This document shows positions 12,387-26,800 of a DNA stretch of 64,000 nt, one piece after another; position 1 is the first letter of the stretch; every line of letters starts with the position of its first letter. Made by a program: the position numbers and the translations under genes. Source of the stretch: Progne subis subis (taxonomy: Eukaryota; Chordata; Aves; Passeriformes; Hirundinidae); contig JAKJHU010000039.1 in the NCBI GenBank assembly GCA_022316685.1, forward strand, positions 310,001-374,000, in the 5' to 3' direction. Under the pieces are notes generated by a model. It saw nothing but the letters and a program-made list of their open reading frames with translations. It was not told the origin of the DNA and searched no databases.

Positions 12387-13200
12387 CACAGACTCAATTC
12401 AACCACTTCAGGTTTCTCAGGTACATTTGACTCAGTTTCTATTTGCAGCCCTGTTGCTCTGGGTTCAAACATAGGCTCCAAAACTGAATCTGATTATCCC
12501 AGCGGGAGAGAACTCCTGTACTCCCCAAGCAGTTAGTTGCATAAGCTCACATATAGCCCCACACCATCTGTGTCAGGCAGGGATGAAAGGTTTTGGACAG
12601 CAAATGAAAACAGTGCCAACAGCAGCCCATTGCACGGGACAAGCTACTCAATCTAATTCCTCTTGGAAAACAGCCATGGGAGAGAATCTTCTGCAGTACT
12701 ACCCTCCCTTGCACTCTCTGGTGGCAGGCAGAGGCGCTCTGTCAGCTCTGTGCTGACCTGACAAGTAACAGGACTCGGCAAGGAGTGTATGGTTAAGAGC
12801 CAGGAAAGCTTCACAATCACCTTGCTAGGCTACAAAGCACCAGCGTGAATGCAAGTGGCAAGGAGGAGCAGTGGGCAGGTACAGGAGTTTACCGTGTGGA
12901 AATTCAAAACACAGATGCCAATACAGAAAAGAGCAAACAGAATGGACACTGGACTCTGAGCCTGAGGAAGACTCACTTCAAGGGGCTGATGTGTAAAACA
13001 TCCTCTATCAGTATGAGGCACTGCACAGGCTACACACCAGACACAGGCTCCATTTGAGAGCTCTCATTCAGGGAAGGAAATGCTGTAGAGTGCTGGGCCC
13101 AGGTGTAGCTTCCTTATTACTTGGATCAGATCTATTCTGAGATACTGCTTTGCTCATATCAAGGCATGATCTTATTCTCTGAAGAATTCCTCCTTCTCAG

Positions 13201-13523
13201 AGTCACAGAATCAACTAGGTTGGAAAAGGCTATTGAGATCATTAAGTCCAACCCACGACTTAACATCCATGTCAACTAGACCATGGCACTGAGTACCACA
13301 TCCAATCTTTTCTTTAACTACTCCCCGGGATGGTGACTCCACCACCTCCCTGGAAAGCCCATTCCAATGCCCAACCATTCTTTCCGTGAAGAACATTTTC
13401 TTAATGTCGAGCCCTAACTTCTCCCAGTGCAGCTTAACACTGTGTCTTCTTGTCCTATCACTGGTTGCCTAGGAGAAAAGACCAATCCCCACCTGGTTAC
13501 AACCTCCTTTCAGGGAGTTGTAG
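13201..13523 (-). mobile_element. CR1 LINE 3' fragment
   Basis: The reverse complement shows the CR1 3' portion: the segment encoding FFTERMVGHWNGL and the terminal tract in which TTCCAACCTAG-type sequence ends the element near 13201. It is 5'-truncated at about 13.52 kb, as is usual for CR1. It lies in the putative 3' UTR of CRY2 in the same orientation as the gene. Confidence 0.85.
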
Positions 13524-14757
13524 AGAGTTCTCTGTCAAACAGCTCTGAAGCTGCCCATTCCAGGCAACAGCACTACAGCTCGCCTTGCAGTGGCAAGGTT
13601 CTTTTGCAGGGAAAGTTTTAAGTGCCTCTCAAATGTATCTGTTCTTGTGCTTCAGCTGACCTTCATTTTGTTTCCCTCCCACATAAGTATTACCTTGATT
13701 TACTCAGAAAGCGTTTCCTTCCTCACCAGCCTAGCCTAATGAAAGAAATACCAAGTTTTCCCTGTTCTCTTGTAGGATGGGTACTCTACTTTGATGTTGT
13801 AGCAGTTTCCTTCTTAACACCTACTATAATTTGAATTAATCAGCATACATCACTACCAAGTACTATTGATGAGAAAGGATGTTCACTGTTTCTGAGATGT
13901 GCAGGATGCTGATTTCTATGTCAATGCATCAAGTCATGTGCACTGAGCCGCTGTCAGAAAAGAAAGATACACCTGGGAGTGAGCAAGTTGACAGAATGTT
14001 CGTGCCTTTTTTAACATGGGCAGATTTTGGGCATGCCTGAGAAAAGATGTATTTGGCTCCCTGGAGACCAGAAAGCCAAATATTCCCAAGCACAAGTAAC
14101 GCAGTGCCCTTCTGTGGCAGCTATTGGAATTACACAGTTATATGAGACCCTGGATTTTCTGTTGCAGATCACAAGTTCCAGTCCCTCTGTGACAGCAGCT
14201 CCTACTCTTCTGGTGACCTCTTCAGCATTCTCCCTCTTCACTTGCAAGGCGCTTGTCACTGGCTGTAGGAGAAAGTAAAAGAGAGAATTTGCCTTGACCT
14301 CCCCTGTCATACTGAAAAGTTGGCAGAACATGTGACCAGCTCCTTCCCTCCTGGGATCTGGAGCATTGCAGGCAGACGACTGACCTGCTTGCTCTCCTCT
14401 CCTGCTCTAGCCCATACCCTCACCAGATGGGAAAACCTGACTGTGAGCCCTCTCTGTGGAAGGAGAAGCAGCCTCACAAGAGCAAAATGCACCACCAACT
14501 GCGCTCTGTGACAGCTCCAGCAGCAGGGCACTGCTCTCCACTGGCCAAGGGAGCTAACAGCGAGTTAGTAAAATCCAAACAACCGGCAGACAGACCACTG
14601 ACTTCTTTCTGGGCTGTGGAATTAAACTTAGGAGCCTTACACATCCCTCCACAAGGAAGTCCATTTTGTTCATTAAAATGGTGGGAGGAAGGACTGAGCC
14701 TTGTTAGCTTCTAGAACCAGGTAGTTTAAGCCAGATCACACTAGGAACTACTCACAA

Positions 14758-14897
14758 TCACAAACTCTTTCCAGGGATCTCTGAAGCGGGGAGACCTGTC
14801 ACTTTGGCTCGTTTGTACAGTTCTTCAGGACATGGCTCTTCTGCTCCCTCGTGCTTGCGCTTTGGAGAAGCCTGCTCTGCTTGAGACAGCCTCACTG
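14758..14897 (-). CDS. CRY2: CRY2 coding exon 11 (terminal)
   Basis: [20 protein letters not shown] and on to EIPGKSL, stop TGA at 14758-14760. It contains the Ser-Pro site equivalent to mammalian CRY2 Ser557 and the basic nuclear-localisation cluster. Confidence 0.95.
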
Positions 14898-17800
14898 CTG
14901 TAGAGAGAAGAAGAGTCACTGCAACGGTTCCCCTGCATTTAGATGGCTTCACAAGTACACGTTGGCCTAACCTGCCACAGAACTGGGAGAATGAAGACTG
15001 CACAAGCACAGAGACATTTAGTTACAGCCTCCCTGAAAACTTTTACCAAAAAATCTTTGTTAAAAACAGAATTAAGTCACCCAGAAAAAACACAAAAATA
15101 TCCTCCTCTGACAGAGGACAGCTTAATTTTACATGATTAACCCCACACTGAGCTGCACTTCTCCCTCAAGTGGCTGCCTATGATCCCATACAGGCAATAA
15201 AAGATTCACATTAATGAACTCTTACTCTTCAGCCCTTTAAGAATGGAAGGCTCACTGGGGATTCCAAAGAAAGCGTAAAGGGATGCGAACGCAATGTATG
15301 TTTTCCTAGCTACACACCCTCCTCTTAGTAGAAAAGGATCCTCTCCTGTCTATAACCTTTAAGGTGACATGAAAATCAAAAGCACATAGATTAGCTCCAC
15401 CTCACCTGTACTGGTGCTGCAGCCCTGCCCTGAAGCTGCGTCTGTGACCGGGCCACTGAGATCTTCCACACATGAAGGGACGGATGCCAGCAAACCTAGA
15501 GAATGGCAAGAGGACCTCAGTTAAGAAACAAAACACACCTGGGCTGGGAGCTTTTCACAGAAATACCTTCGTGATCACCAACCAGCACATCCATATCCCA
15601 AAGCAGGAGGAGTTCAGAGCTGCACTGACCCAGTACTGACTGCAGACAAACACCGTGATCCAGCAGTAAATTTATTTAGAATACACTGCTGAGGTTTTCT
15701 TACAAAGTGAAGAATGGACCACTGGTGGTGTATGGATGGTGCCATGGCATCAGCAGCTCTCAGACCTAAACAAACTCCACTCTGAGAACATAATGGGGCG
15801 CCCCTGGAAACCAACTGAGCAGGTTTGGCAGGCACTGCTTCCTCTTGCAAGGACAGGACAGAGACAAGTAATACCTATTTTAAATCATGGCCTTTTCTCC
15901 CAGCATTTTACTTGCTATTAAAGGCACAAACTTTTGCAATTGCTGGTACTTACAGAGGCCCCTATAGCGTGACAGCTGCTGGTAGATCTGCTTCATGCGC
16001 TCGATGTTCAGTCGGCTGGTCTCTGCGTGGTTCACCATGGGTTTGGGGTAGTCGACCCCAATGATGCACTTGGCTGCCTTCTGCACAGACTCTGGGGCAT
16101 TCCATGGTTCATAGATATATCGTGAGGGGAAACCCTTTAGTTTGGGCAGATACCTCCTGCAACACAAGTAAAAAGCAGTGTAGCACACACGATGCACAGA
16201 AAGTGTCGTGCACCTGTGAGCCACTGACTGACTTCAGCTTACAGATCCAGAAACAAAGATTAGCTCCAGGACCATCACTTACTTCACATAGTCACCACTG
16301 GGGTCTGTGCGACGTCCAAAGCCCACAGGACAGTAACAGTGGAAGAACTGTTGGAAGAATGCGCTGCACGAGAGCCACATCCAGCTGCCTGCATTAACGC
16401 TGAAATCTGCATCCAGCAACAGTTCGTCAAACACCTGCAGCAAATGGAGGAAAAAGGCACTGAGACCTTCCCTGGGCAGGACTTTATGGCAGCAGAACAC
16501 AAGATGCTATTTCAAATGGCAGGTACAGAGCTATGAGAACAGGGCAGCAGCACTTAGGTGATCTGCTGGCTGAAGTCAGTTGGCTGGGCCATGCATCTCA
16601 CTTCCTGACACTTTCACTTAGGAAGGCAAGGTCTGCTCACACTGATAAAGTGCTGGCTTATCTCTCAAGCAGCTACAGACTAAATCACTACCCAGTGTTA
16701 CAGCAAGCTTTGGGTATTGATCCTAGCCTGGCAGGCATAACAAGCGTAAAGAACCTGCCTTGTGAAGGAGAGGATGCTGCACAGAAGAACGTGCACCGAA
16801 GTATGAAGGAAGAACCCTCTGAAGATTCCAGAGCACACTACCACAAAGAGGCAGAAAGGTTTCTGCAGTAACTCACTCACATACACGCACAGATGCTTCA
16901 GTTTAGGCAGCACTTTCAATTATGCTCTTTGTCAGCTTTGTGACCAGATGCCTCTGCCTCCACTTTTTGTGTAGGGCAGTATGTACACTGGGTAGGTGCA
17001 CCTGTCTGTCCTTTCACCTGATCCAAGAGGAGGGTCTTTTACCTCTTTCCTTGAGAGAGGAAATCTAGATGCAGATTTCACAGTCATGGAGTACTCCCTG
17101 ACCAACGTGGTGATAGATTTTATAAAGAGGAAAAAGGTCCGGTTAAGAAATGACATCGAACTTCCAAAGAAAACAGTTGGGCTGAATTTTTACAAAAAAA
17201 AACCCCAAAACTAAAAGGCCCCCCAAAACCCTCATCTGTATTTACCAGTGGGTCCCAAACATATTTAGTTATGGTTACTCGAGGCTTGTGATATAGTCAG
17301 AGCCTTGCAGTAGAAGGCAGAAAGAAGTCAGGCTATTGGCTGGCCAAGAGACTGCTAGCAAATCCTCTCTTCCATGCACCTTTTACACATGAAGCAAAAG
17401 CCATACCTGTGTGCCCATCCTTGCAGCAAGTGCCAGGGAGACTTTGTTTTCCTTATGGCCTTCTGCAAATATCTGAAAATGCCAGGACTCACCCTGACTC
17501 CTGACTCCCAGCTGATCCAGAGGTCACCCCTTGTCAGGAAGCAGGCCACTGCGTGCCTGGCCAGATGGTGGATCCACCCTTCTTGTCTCAGTTGGGTCAT
17601 GATTGCATCGATCCAAGGGAAGCCTGTCTTGCCCTCTGCCCACTTTGCCAAGGCTTCAGGGTTCCTGTCCCAGGGGATTTGTATGCAGATGGGATTCCCC
17701 TCCATGCGATCGAATTTTGGGTTGTTGGTGGCTGCAGTGTAGAAGAACTCCCGCCACAGAAGCTGTCCATACAGAGAGAGGGGGGGTGTGCTGTTCCGCT

Positions 17801-20800
17801 TCACCTGTTGGAGAGGGAACACGGGTGTTCACAAGCACACAAAGACTGGCTTCATGGACCTGAGCTGTGAGGCACCCATGCCTTACACACATTTCCCAAG
17901 CCAGCTACTGACTACTGCCATAAAGGAGCTCAACGCCAGATCACCCCTTGCCAGAAAGCCCAGATGGTAAAGTCAGAGCACTGACACAGGTTCACTCAGT
18001 ACAATGACAAGTGACTGGAACGATGTAAAACTAAGGGAAAAATGCTCTACGTGGCTTGTAGCACAGAAGTCCAGACTGGAGAACAAGGTCCCACCAGATT
18101 TAAGGCCTGCGTGCATACATACAGGAGAATTACTTTATTACCCAAAAGCCTCCTCTTGTAGTAGCAACAAGCTCAGCCCGACAATCAAACGTTAGGAAGG
18201 CAACTGTATGTTTTGCACCAATTCTGGCACACTGTCTGGCAACCAGCATCATGCTATATATGCTCATACTCCACCTGTCCTCCAGGTGAACCCTTAGTCT
18301 TACCTTCTTATACAGCTCCCAGAGACGATAGTAAAACAAGCGGCAGGACAAGCAGCCAAAACGCAGGTAGGGACTGAGTCCTGTAGGGCTGGCCAGCAAG
18401 GAATTGGCATTCATCCTTGGTCTTTCGTAATTTGCAACCCATGCCTAGACAGATTCAGGAGAAATGAGCCAAAACCCCCTTGTATTTGTGGTACACTGCT
18501 AAATGCAAATCTCTCTGCAGGTGGTGAGGCCACTCATATCTGACAGCACAGTCTCTTCCATTTACTTCCAAGCACAGCTGGGAGAGATCTCCAGCAGGCA
18601 ATCCCAACACCCACACCCCATTCAAGAAATGCAAAACCTTTGCTCCAGGATTTAAACCAGTCAGTTATTTTGCCATAGAGGATTAATTTGCTTTGCGTAC
18701 AGGAGCTAACAACCCTGAGAGTTCCTAGGGATACAAGCTAACACAGCTGCTTATGTCCAGGTATGGCTATCATATTTCACACACTGAACAAGAAAACTGG
18801 GGAAATTCTGACCCCTTTGTGGAGCATTATGTTGATTATTTATTCCCTCTCCAGCATAAGTATTTATGCTTTGATTTCCACAATTGACATCAAGCCACCC
18901 AGCATTAAAAAAGTACAAAATGGTTAAAATTGACTCACACTTTGGCAGCTGCATCACTTTTCATTACTTTGAAATTGCTTGCCTTGTGCACTATGATCAA
19001 GAACACCAGCCCCATTGAAAGAAATCTGATTATTTCAACAAGGGGCTCAAGGAATGCCAGCCAGCAAGACAACCTACTAAGAAGCTGATGGAATAAGGGA
19101 AGGCATTTTTTTATAAAAATGTAACTGCACTAATACCTCAGGTAAAGATAAAAAAAGATGGTGTGCAGCACGGACTGAACAACTTAACAGGAGAATTTCC
19201 AAGTTTGCACTCCTCTAAAGGAAACTGAGATGTAGAAAACCGGAGAAGAGTCCAATGTGCTTCTAACAGCAGCATAAATAATATAATGCTCTAAATTTTT
19301 GGACCTGAGGAAGCCCATGAGCTCCCTGCTCCACACAAAATCTAAGATCACAGGAGTACTCCAACAATAGCATACACTCCTTTCCAGAGGTGAATGCTAT
19401 GGCCACTGCTAAGAAGAGCAGGGAATGCGGTAATGGGCAACACTACATTTTTCATTTGGAGGCACAGTCCGCAGGAATCACCACTTAAGTAACGTGTTAC
19501 CTTTCTTTCCAAGTGTTTATCCAGCCGTGCCAGAGCTTCTGTCTCCCCTCCTTGCCAAACTGCAGGGGCAAGACCATCTGTAGGAAAGCCTGAAAGAAAG
19601 AACTTTGTAAGGTTTGAAGCCATGCCTAGGGAAAGGGCACAGATACGGGATTGTGCATTAACAACAGCAAGACAGTACACACTACAGTTGCCTAACATGG
19701 CTTACTCCCTGGTCTAATCCTTGTACAGCAGGCAAATCATGTAGGATATGGGGAGAGCCTGCTCATGACACTGCACTTCAAGGGCCTCTCCCTGCAATGC
19801 TTCAGGCAGCCTTATGGCGACTTTCCCCATTGCTCACAGCCAGCATTCTCTGGTGTGTCAGCACTATCCACAGGGCTCTGCTCCAAAGGCCAGAGCAGCT
19901 GGCAATGAAACATCTGCTCCACAGCTCTGCCTTACAAAACACCTTGCCATCGACATCAGCAGCTCACTAGATAGCACAGCTGCTCCTGGTGAGGGTCCTA
20001 TTCTGCCAAGGCTGGTACTGGGGAAGGCACTGGGTTAGTGCAAAAGAACCATTGCAAAGGGGGAAGCAATAATGCAGTCTCCCTGCACTGCTCTGGGCAG
20101 ACAGAGGAGCCTCCCGTGGCAGCAAGCAGAGCAGTGTAAAGTTACAGGCAGTCTCATATTTGGCCAGACAATAAAGAAAGTAGATCCATGCAGGACTGCA
20201 GCCCTTAGGATACTCCTGTTGTAAAGCTCCATGCTTTTACACAACTGTTGAAATTATGCCTTAAGGTACAAGGAGATACTTCCTATAAAGCTGGTATTGG
20301 AGCCTCCAGTCACAGATACACAGACAGAATTCTGCATTAGTCCTTTCCTCCCTTGCATTTAGATTCACTTCTCTGAAGTAGGTCTTGCATTCCTCATAGC
20401 TCAGCTATTCCTTCTCCTTCTTCAAGTCTTACACGACTGTAAGGCACAGCAGGACGAGTGAAAGGAATTTTTGTAATATCTTTTGTCTTGCTAAGTACCC
20501 AAATTGATGCCTCTTGGCAATAACCGAATGAGATTACCCAAACCTGGTACACAGTTAGTTTACCTCTTCAGGTCTGTTACACAAGGTGCCTGAGACTGCG
20601 GTAGGAGGAAAGCACCTTGTGAGGACACGAGATCCTAGTACAGTGGGGTTACATGCTCAGTACAGCACAGAGCACAAGGACAGATGCAGAGCACTTCAGA
20701 GCAATGCTAAAGGGGATGCCAGGCATCAACAGCAGTGCAAGGGACACCAGTGTGTTATCACAAGGTCTGGCACTTGCTGAAAAAATCAGGCCATTCTATG

Positions 20801-23800
20801 GCTAGAGGCAGCCCATGTCAGGTGAGAACATGTGCCAGCCACTGGAAACAGTTCCACTAGATCCTGTTTCAGCTGGCAGTAGTCCTTGCCTTCACTCTTG
20901 ACACATACCCAGCTCTTCCAGGGATGGGACCCCATAGACATCATCATGGTTTTCCTGGATGTCCACTTTACATGTTTCCATCTGCTGACTTATTACAGTG
21001 CTCACTGGCTTCTTTGGGAGCTCCATACGGCTAATGATGGCCTGGAAGCGCTTGTAGGTGAGGGGTGGCTTGTGGCCATTCAGCTCAATTATTCTGGAGA
21101 TAAAATAAACAAGGTGAAACAACACAGCCTCGCTACCACAGAAGACACAAGGAAATGACATTCAAAGTGGACCCTGCTATCTCTGCTCAGGATAGCCTTT
21201 CACTCTGGATACAGAAATCCTTATAGACCTACAATTCACTTGATACATCCCTCAAAGGGATACTAAAACCAAACAAAATCCTAAAATACATAAGAAGACA
21301 AAACATCACATACTTCCTCATCTCCACGGGAAAAAAAAAACCTACCCAAAACAGCTCCAGGTGAATCAAGCTGAGCATCACATCTCTCCCAGAGCTCCTC
21401 ATCAGACCCCTGTATGAAATCTCTATCTGATTACTGCCTGTCTCCTCAAGGTGCCAAATCCTAGACATGCATCTGTTCCCCTGACACCTTGTGATACCCT
21501 AACCTGATTCTGACCTTACTGCCTTCTTGACTGACACAGAAGACTTAGGTGGAGGAGGGGTCACTAACAGGCTATCTTGGATGAGACAAATCCCAGTTTG
21601 CATCATTCCTCTCTCCCTGTGATTAGAGAGATCACTATCCTCCTCCATGCCATAAGGTCACGAGCAGCCCTGTCTCATGGTATTGACCTGTGTCAGATCA
21701 CACTATGGAAAAAGTCAAGGTTCCCCGTTCCTCTACTTCACCAAGCATCCACAACCTGCATCTTATTTTTCCTGGGACAGAGCTTTGAGAAGCCCTCTGG
21801 GCAAGGTAAACTTCCCCAGGCTGAAAGATACCATTTTAAGCCCTCTCCTGCAGGAGTGGACGGAGTTAACAGCAAGCCGACCGCACAGGGATCGCCGGCA
21901 TTACATAAAGCCGAGGCAGGCAACCCCACAGCTCACACAGGAGCAGCAGCACAGCGGCCTTCCCCACCCATTACAATCAACAGCTTACGCAAGGGGCCGG
22001 GCTGAAAGCCGAGCGCTCCGGCGGGCGCCATGTGCCTGCCCGTCCCCCGGGGCCGCACGTGTGGCGGGGCGGAGCGACACGCCGGCGCCGGGCGCTGCCG
22101 CACGCCCGCTCCGCGCTGAGCCGGCCTCCCGCCGCACCGAGAGACAGCCCTCACACACACCCCGGCCGAGGACAGCGGAGCCTGCCCCACGGGCAGCACG
22201 GTCCAACAGATTAAAAACGAAGGCTCCTGCAGTTCCCTCCCGGTTTTCTGCTTTTAAGTTGTAAATATTGGGAGGTAAAGACATTAACGAACAGGGCATG
22301 GAGGGAGGGCCACCGGGATGCGCACAGAGTGCAAAGTACTGTAGATTCTCAGTGCCACGGTGTGGGCACAGCACTCTGACACGGACATACACAGAGACAG
22401 ACGTATTTCCATTTGCCTTACAGACAACACGTTCTGTCCTGCATCACCGCACCAGAGCGCATCTCCTCCGCTTTCCTGCATACGCTTTTTTGCTGTCTGT
22501 CTCCATGTTCCACCCCAAAGATGGCAAGATATGACAGAACTCATGAATACTACCCACCACTCTATTCTCTGTGGCCGCTTTGTGGGTCCCCAAACAAGAC
22601 CAGCTAAAGATCCCCAGAAAGTCAGTGTTTCCACTGGATGAGAAGTGAGGCATTTCCAGTTACAGCACTCTAGAGAGAGAGGTTCACTAGTTTCCATAGG
22701 AATTCAGAGCTTGGATGAGAAAACGTGATCTAGCCTGCACCCTGTTTGCCCCTGAGGTGCTTGGGATGGGGCAGGGAAGCTACTTCTTCCACACTGCCTC
22801 TTTTTTCAGTCGTGCTAAAGCTGCAGCTCAGCCAGAGATAACCACTATCGTACAAGAACCACAGCTAAAACTTCTGTGGACAGCTAGCTACTCGGAGCAA
22901 ATCACTGTAACTAGCAGATGGATGCCAGTGTCTGCACCTGAAATCCTCAAGGATGTAATTATGAGTGAAGTTACCTAGTACAGCTCCTGAATTCCTAAAG
23001 AGTTATTAGATCTGGGACACAAATATTCTAAGATAGGACCAGGACAAGTTGCACATTTCATAGCACCTGACACTGGCATTATGCACTAAATCTGGACCTT
23101 TCACAATACTGGCAGGAAAAGAAGTATTGAATATGGGGTATTGAAAAATACGGGATATTGTACTACACTTACTGGCTATTGTAGTACTGTTCAGCCTTCT
23201 GTACAAAAAATTGTGCAGGAAGCTCCCCAAGCAGGAGTCCTTTCCTTCATCATATTGACCTTCTAACCCAGGCCATACACTTCCACAGGACTTTCAATAA
23301 CAAAGAAAGGGAGGTCCGTACCCAGGATTTAATACCCCTGCTTCATCCACCTCCCCCAGTCCAATTTGCCACATGTGGCAGTTGTTCTAGTTTTCTTGAT
23401 GCAGAACAGAGAATCACTGTATTCATCACACCGAACCTAACATTAGTTAGTGGGCACACCATAAACTGGCTGTGCTACCAAACTAGCAGTATGCTGCCCA
23501 GCACTGTCTGAGAGTAGTACCTCAATGCCAGAACTTATGAAAGTCTATGAAGCTTTTACCATCAGTCACACTTCACCTCAGGAAAGCAGGTAACCCAAAC
23601 CTGACCAAAAAATTCTAGCACTGCTACAATTATAAAGTATCCTACAGTCAGTCACCTGTGACAGCAGAGTGTCTGCAGACTCAAATGCACGCCCTCACAG
23701 GTGTCACTTTCTGAATCATCTCCACAGCAGTGCCCCTGCAGGATGCCTAATGAGCTTAGGAAAGCTGCTGGCCTCCAATACCTGACACCTCAGCTCACTT

Positions 23801-26800
23801 GCAAATGACAAGGCTGGGTTCTGGCAAGGAACTGAATGTGCTCCTCCGCTTCCTTGCAGGAGGAAGAGCTGGCTGCCAGCACTCGGCACGCAGGCTGCCC
23901 AACACACCCCAGTACCAATTCATGCAGACTGTTCTGCTGGCCTTGCCAGCTTATGCAATTGCTCTGGATCCAAATCCCCTCTCCAGAGAGCTCATGGAGG
24001 GCTCTGTGTACATAGAACAAGGGGTATTTCTATGGATTCAGAGGAGATGGAGAGAGAACCAACTGATCTGTCCATCCAACAGATGCTGAACGAAGAACAA
24101 ACAATTCAGCTTCCACAGAAATACATACTGAGAAGGTGAGGGATGAAAAAGTGACTTGGTGACAGGCTGGGTATCTGCAGTGGGGGAAAACACCTGATAC
24201 CAGAGCACCATGCAAGACAGGAGAGGACAGCAAGATGTGGCAGACAGAAGTTTGAGTAAACCTTATTAGAAATAACCCACCTTTTTTGGCATAGTGTACT
24301 GAACTGCAGAAGCACCAAGGCATGCATGCTTCCCCATGCTTGGTTCCTTTAAGTTAGTACGTGCTCATATGAGAACACATTCTACTGTCATTTCAGCCTT
24401 AGGCTAGGGTATTTGACAAAAAGCTGATCCTGATTCATGCTACAAAGACACAAGATCACAGTGTTCTCTTCTGACCTAAACCACTCCCTCTGAACAACCC
24501 AGACTGCATGGGATTACAGAAACTACAGTGCTGACCATCAGTAAATACACTACAAAGGATTTAGATTCTAAGGAGGAGAAAACAGGCAGATCCAGGGAAG
24601 AGACAAAACAACCTGTCATCTGGAAGTTGTCAGACAGAATCGTTGTCACGTAAAGGCTTATAAGCAGGCTAAGCTGATACCCAAGAGATTATCTTTTCTG
24701 TCTGACTTCTACAATCTGAACATTGCTAATCTTGACTGGGAATTCCCAGATTTTCTTCTGAGTATTTTCCAGCACTGATGTTCATTTTCCATACCCCCTC
24801 CTTGTTTTGGGGAGGAAGAGGTGAAAGACGCTCTGATAATCCCACAGCTATGCTGGCAGTGCCAACAAAGGGCACATTGTCATCTTCCTACTGGGTAAAA
24901 CTGGTCAAATTCACAAGTTAACTGAACAGGCTCTTGGCAAATGTTTAAAAGGAGCTGGTGGAGGTGGCAGCAGGAATACACTGCAGGGGACAAGAAAAGT
25001 GCTGGATTCATTTTTGTAGGAGCGAAAGATTAGTCTAAATTGTTTGAAACCGGGCTGACAATCTTGTCAGAAACCCGGTTAAAGATGAGAAATAGAATGC
25101 CACCACCAGGTATTATTACCACCTGTTAACTATGCAGAAAAAACATTAGGTTGAGCAGAGGGACAACACATACTGGCAGTTAGAAGACTGGGTAACACAA
25201 CTGGTGGGAGAGATACTCTGGAACTTCCAGGAGAAATACAGTATTAGAACTGTATTACCACCTGCTGAGAAATCTCAGAGATGCCAAAAAATGTCAAAGT
25301 AACTGAAGACTTCAAGTACACCCACACAGACTGGGTATCTATCACATCCCATCACCTGCCAAAATCCAGTTTTCTAGTTGCCATAAATGACTGCTCCATG
25401 GAACAAGAAATCAAGAACCTACAAGGAGTGTCAATTCATGATTTAGTCTTAGTGCTAAGGTATATTTGAAAATGTTAGTTATCACTTGCCTGCTCTGTGA
25501 CTTTGGCATGCATCAATTTAACGCCCTTCCAGGAGCAACAATACCATACAGATGTAAAAAAGTACTTCAGAAAGATCACAAGAGTCAAAACAATTAAAGA
25601 ATAGCATCAGCTAAGACAACAGAGGCAGAATCTTTTGGAAATATGAAGACAACGATAGAAACTCACCAAACTTTGGTAAGTTAAATTAAAAACCACAGCC
25701 TTCTTGCACCTCCTAACCTAAATGAAAGTTTGAGAAACCTTTTAGAAAAAGTGTAAGTAGTGAAAAAAAAATAAATTAAAAACATCCCCTTTAGAAACAC
25801 TACAAGATATTTATAGGGCAAAGAGGTGATGAACTCATTAAAGAAAGGAGACACTGTAACAGCATAAGAAAACCCCTGCATATATTTTTGTGGGTATATT
25901 CACTATGGACTTATCTAGGGAAGTTGTGACTCATGGGTTTTTTTTTTTTTTTTTAAGAAAATGTATCAGATGCTGTGACAGATTGGGAGACCAGGAAAAA
26001 GTGCCACAAAACAATGCTATGCTTGAAAAGCTTGCCAGGGCCACCAAATATTCACCCAGAAATCGTAAAGGATGTAATGAAATACACAAACTAATAGCTG
26101 CTGCATGTAATATGAAACTGTCCAAAGACTATGAGGAAAAAAAAAAAAAGTAAATACAACTCCAGATTTTAAAAGCATTTCAGGGGCATCAGAGGACAAA
26201 TGAAGACTGATAAGAGCATTAGCCAGATGGGTAGAAAATACTAATGGGAAACAGTGAATACAAGGATACATGTAATATGCTTGAGGGTTAATTTGGCCTT
26301 GGTGAAAGTGAAGTTGTGCCTGAAAATCTATTAGAGACATTTGAGCCTGGGGCAAGGGAGATTTAGTTGATATATACTACAAGAATTTTGAGAAGCCATC
26401 TGACTAGATCCCTCACTGAAAAAAAATTAAGAAACCACAATAATTTGCAATAAAGGAGAGATCCATGCCGACAGAAAATTCTTTGATATACAGAATTACA
26501 GAGGGAATCTGTTTTTCCAACGGGAAGAGAAGTCCTACACAGAGCTGAGCTAGGGCTTCTGCTGCTCAATATATTTTACAAAATATCTGGGAAGGGACAG
26601 GAAAGAGCATGATGATAAAGTTTACTGACGCAATAAGCTATTTGGGATAGCTAAAGATAGAAGGCAACTTAAAAATTTCCCTATATACCACATAACCAGC
26701 TGCCAAAAATATCAGATGAAATTGCAGTACTGGTCATGTTGTTTGTCTATATGCATAGCTATGCAATCCTAAACTTATCTATACAGTAGCAGCTTCTCAA

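Larger units (their letters stand above)
12360..14757 (-). other. CRY2: CRY2 3' UTR (approximate)
   Basis: The first canonical AATAAA seen on the minus strand after the CRY2 stop is at 12381-12386, implying a 3' UTR of about 2.4 kb. That is close to the long 3' UTR of mammalian CRY2. It would contain an antisense CR1 fragment at 13201-13523. The true cleavage site is not shown by sequence alone. Confidence 0.4.
14898..20908 (-). other. CRY2 introns 4-10
   Basis: Short introns (0.46-1.3 kb) between exons 4 and 11. No repeat or other gene was recognised in them. Confidence 0.6.
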
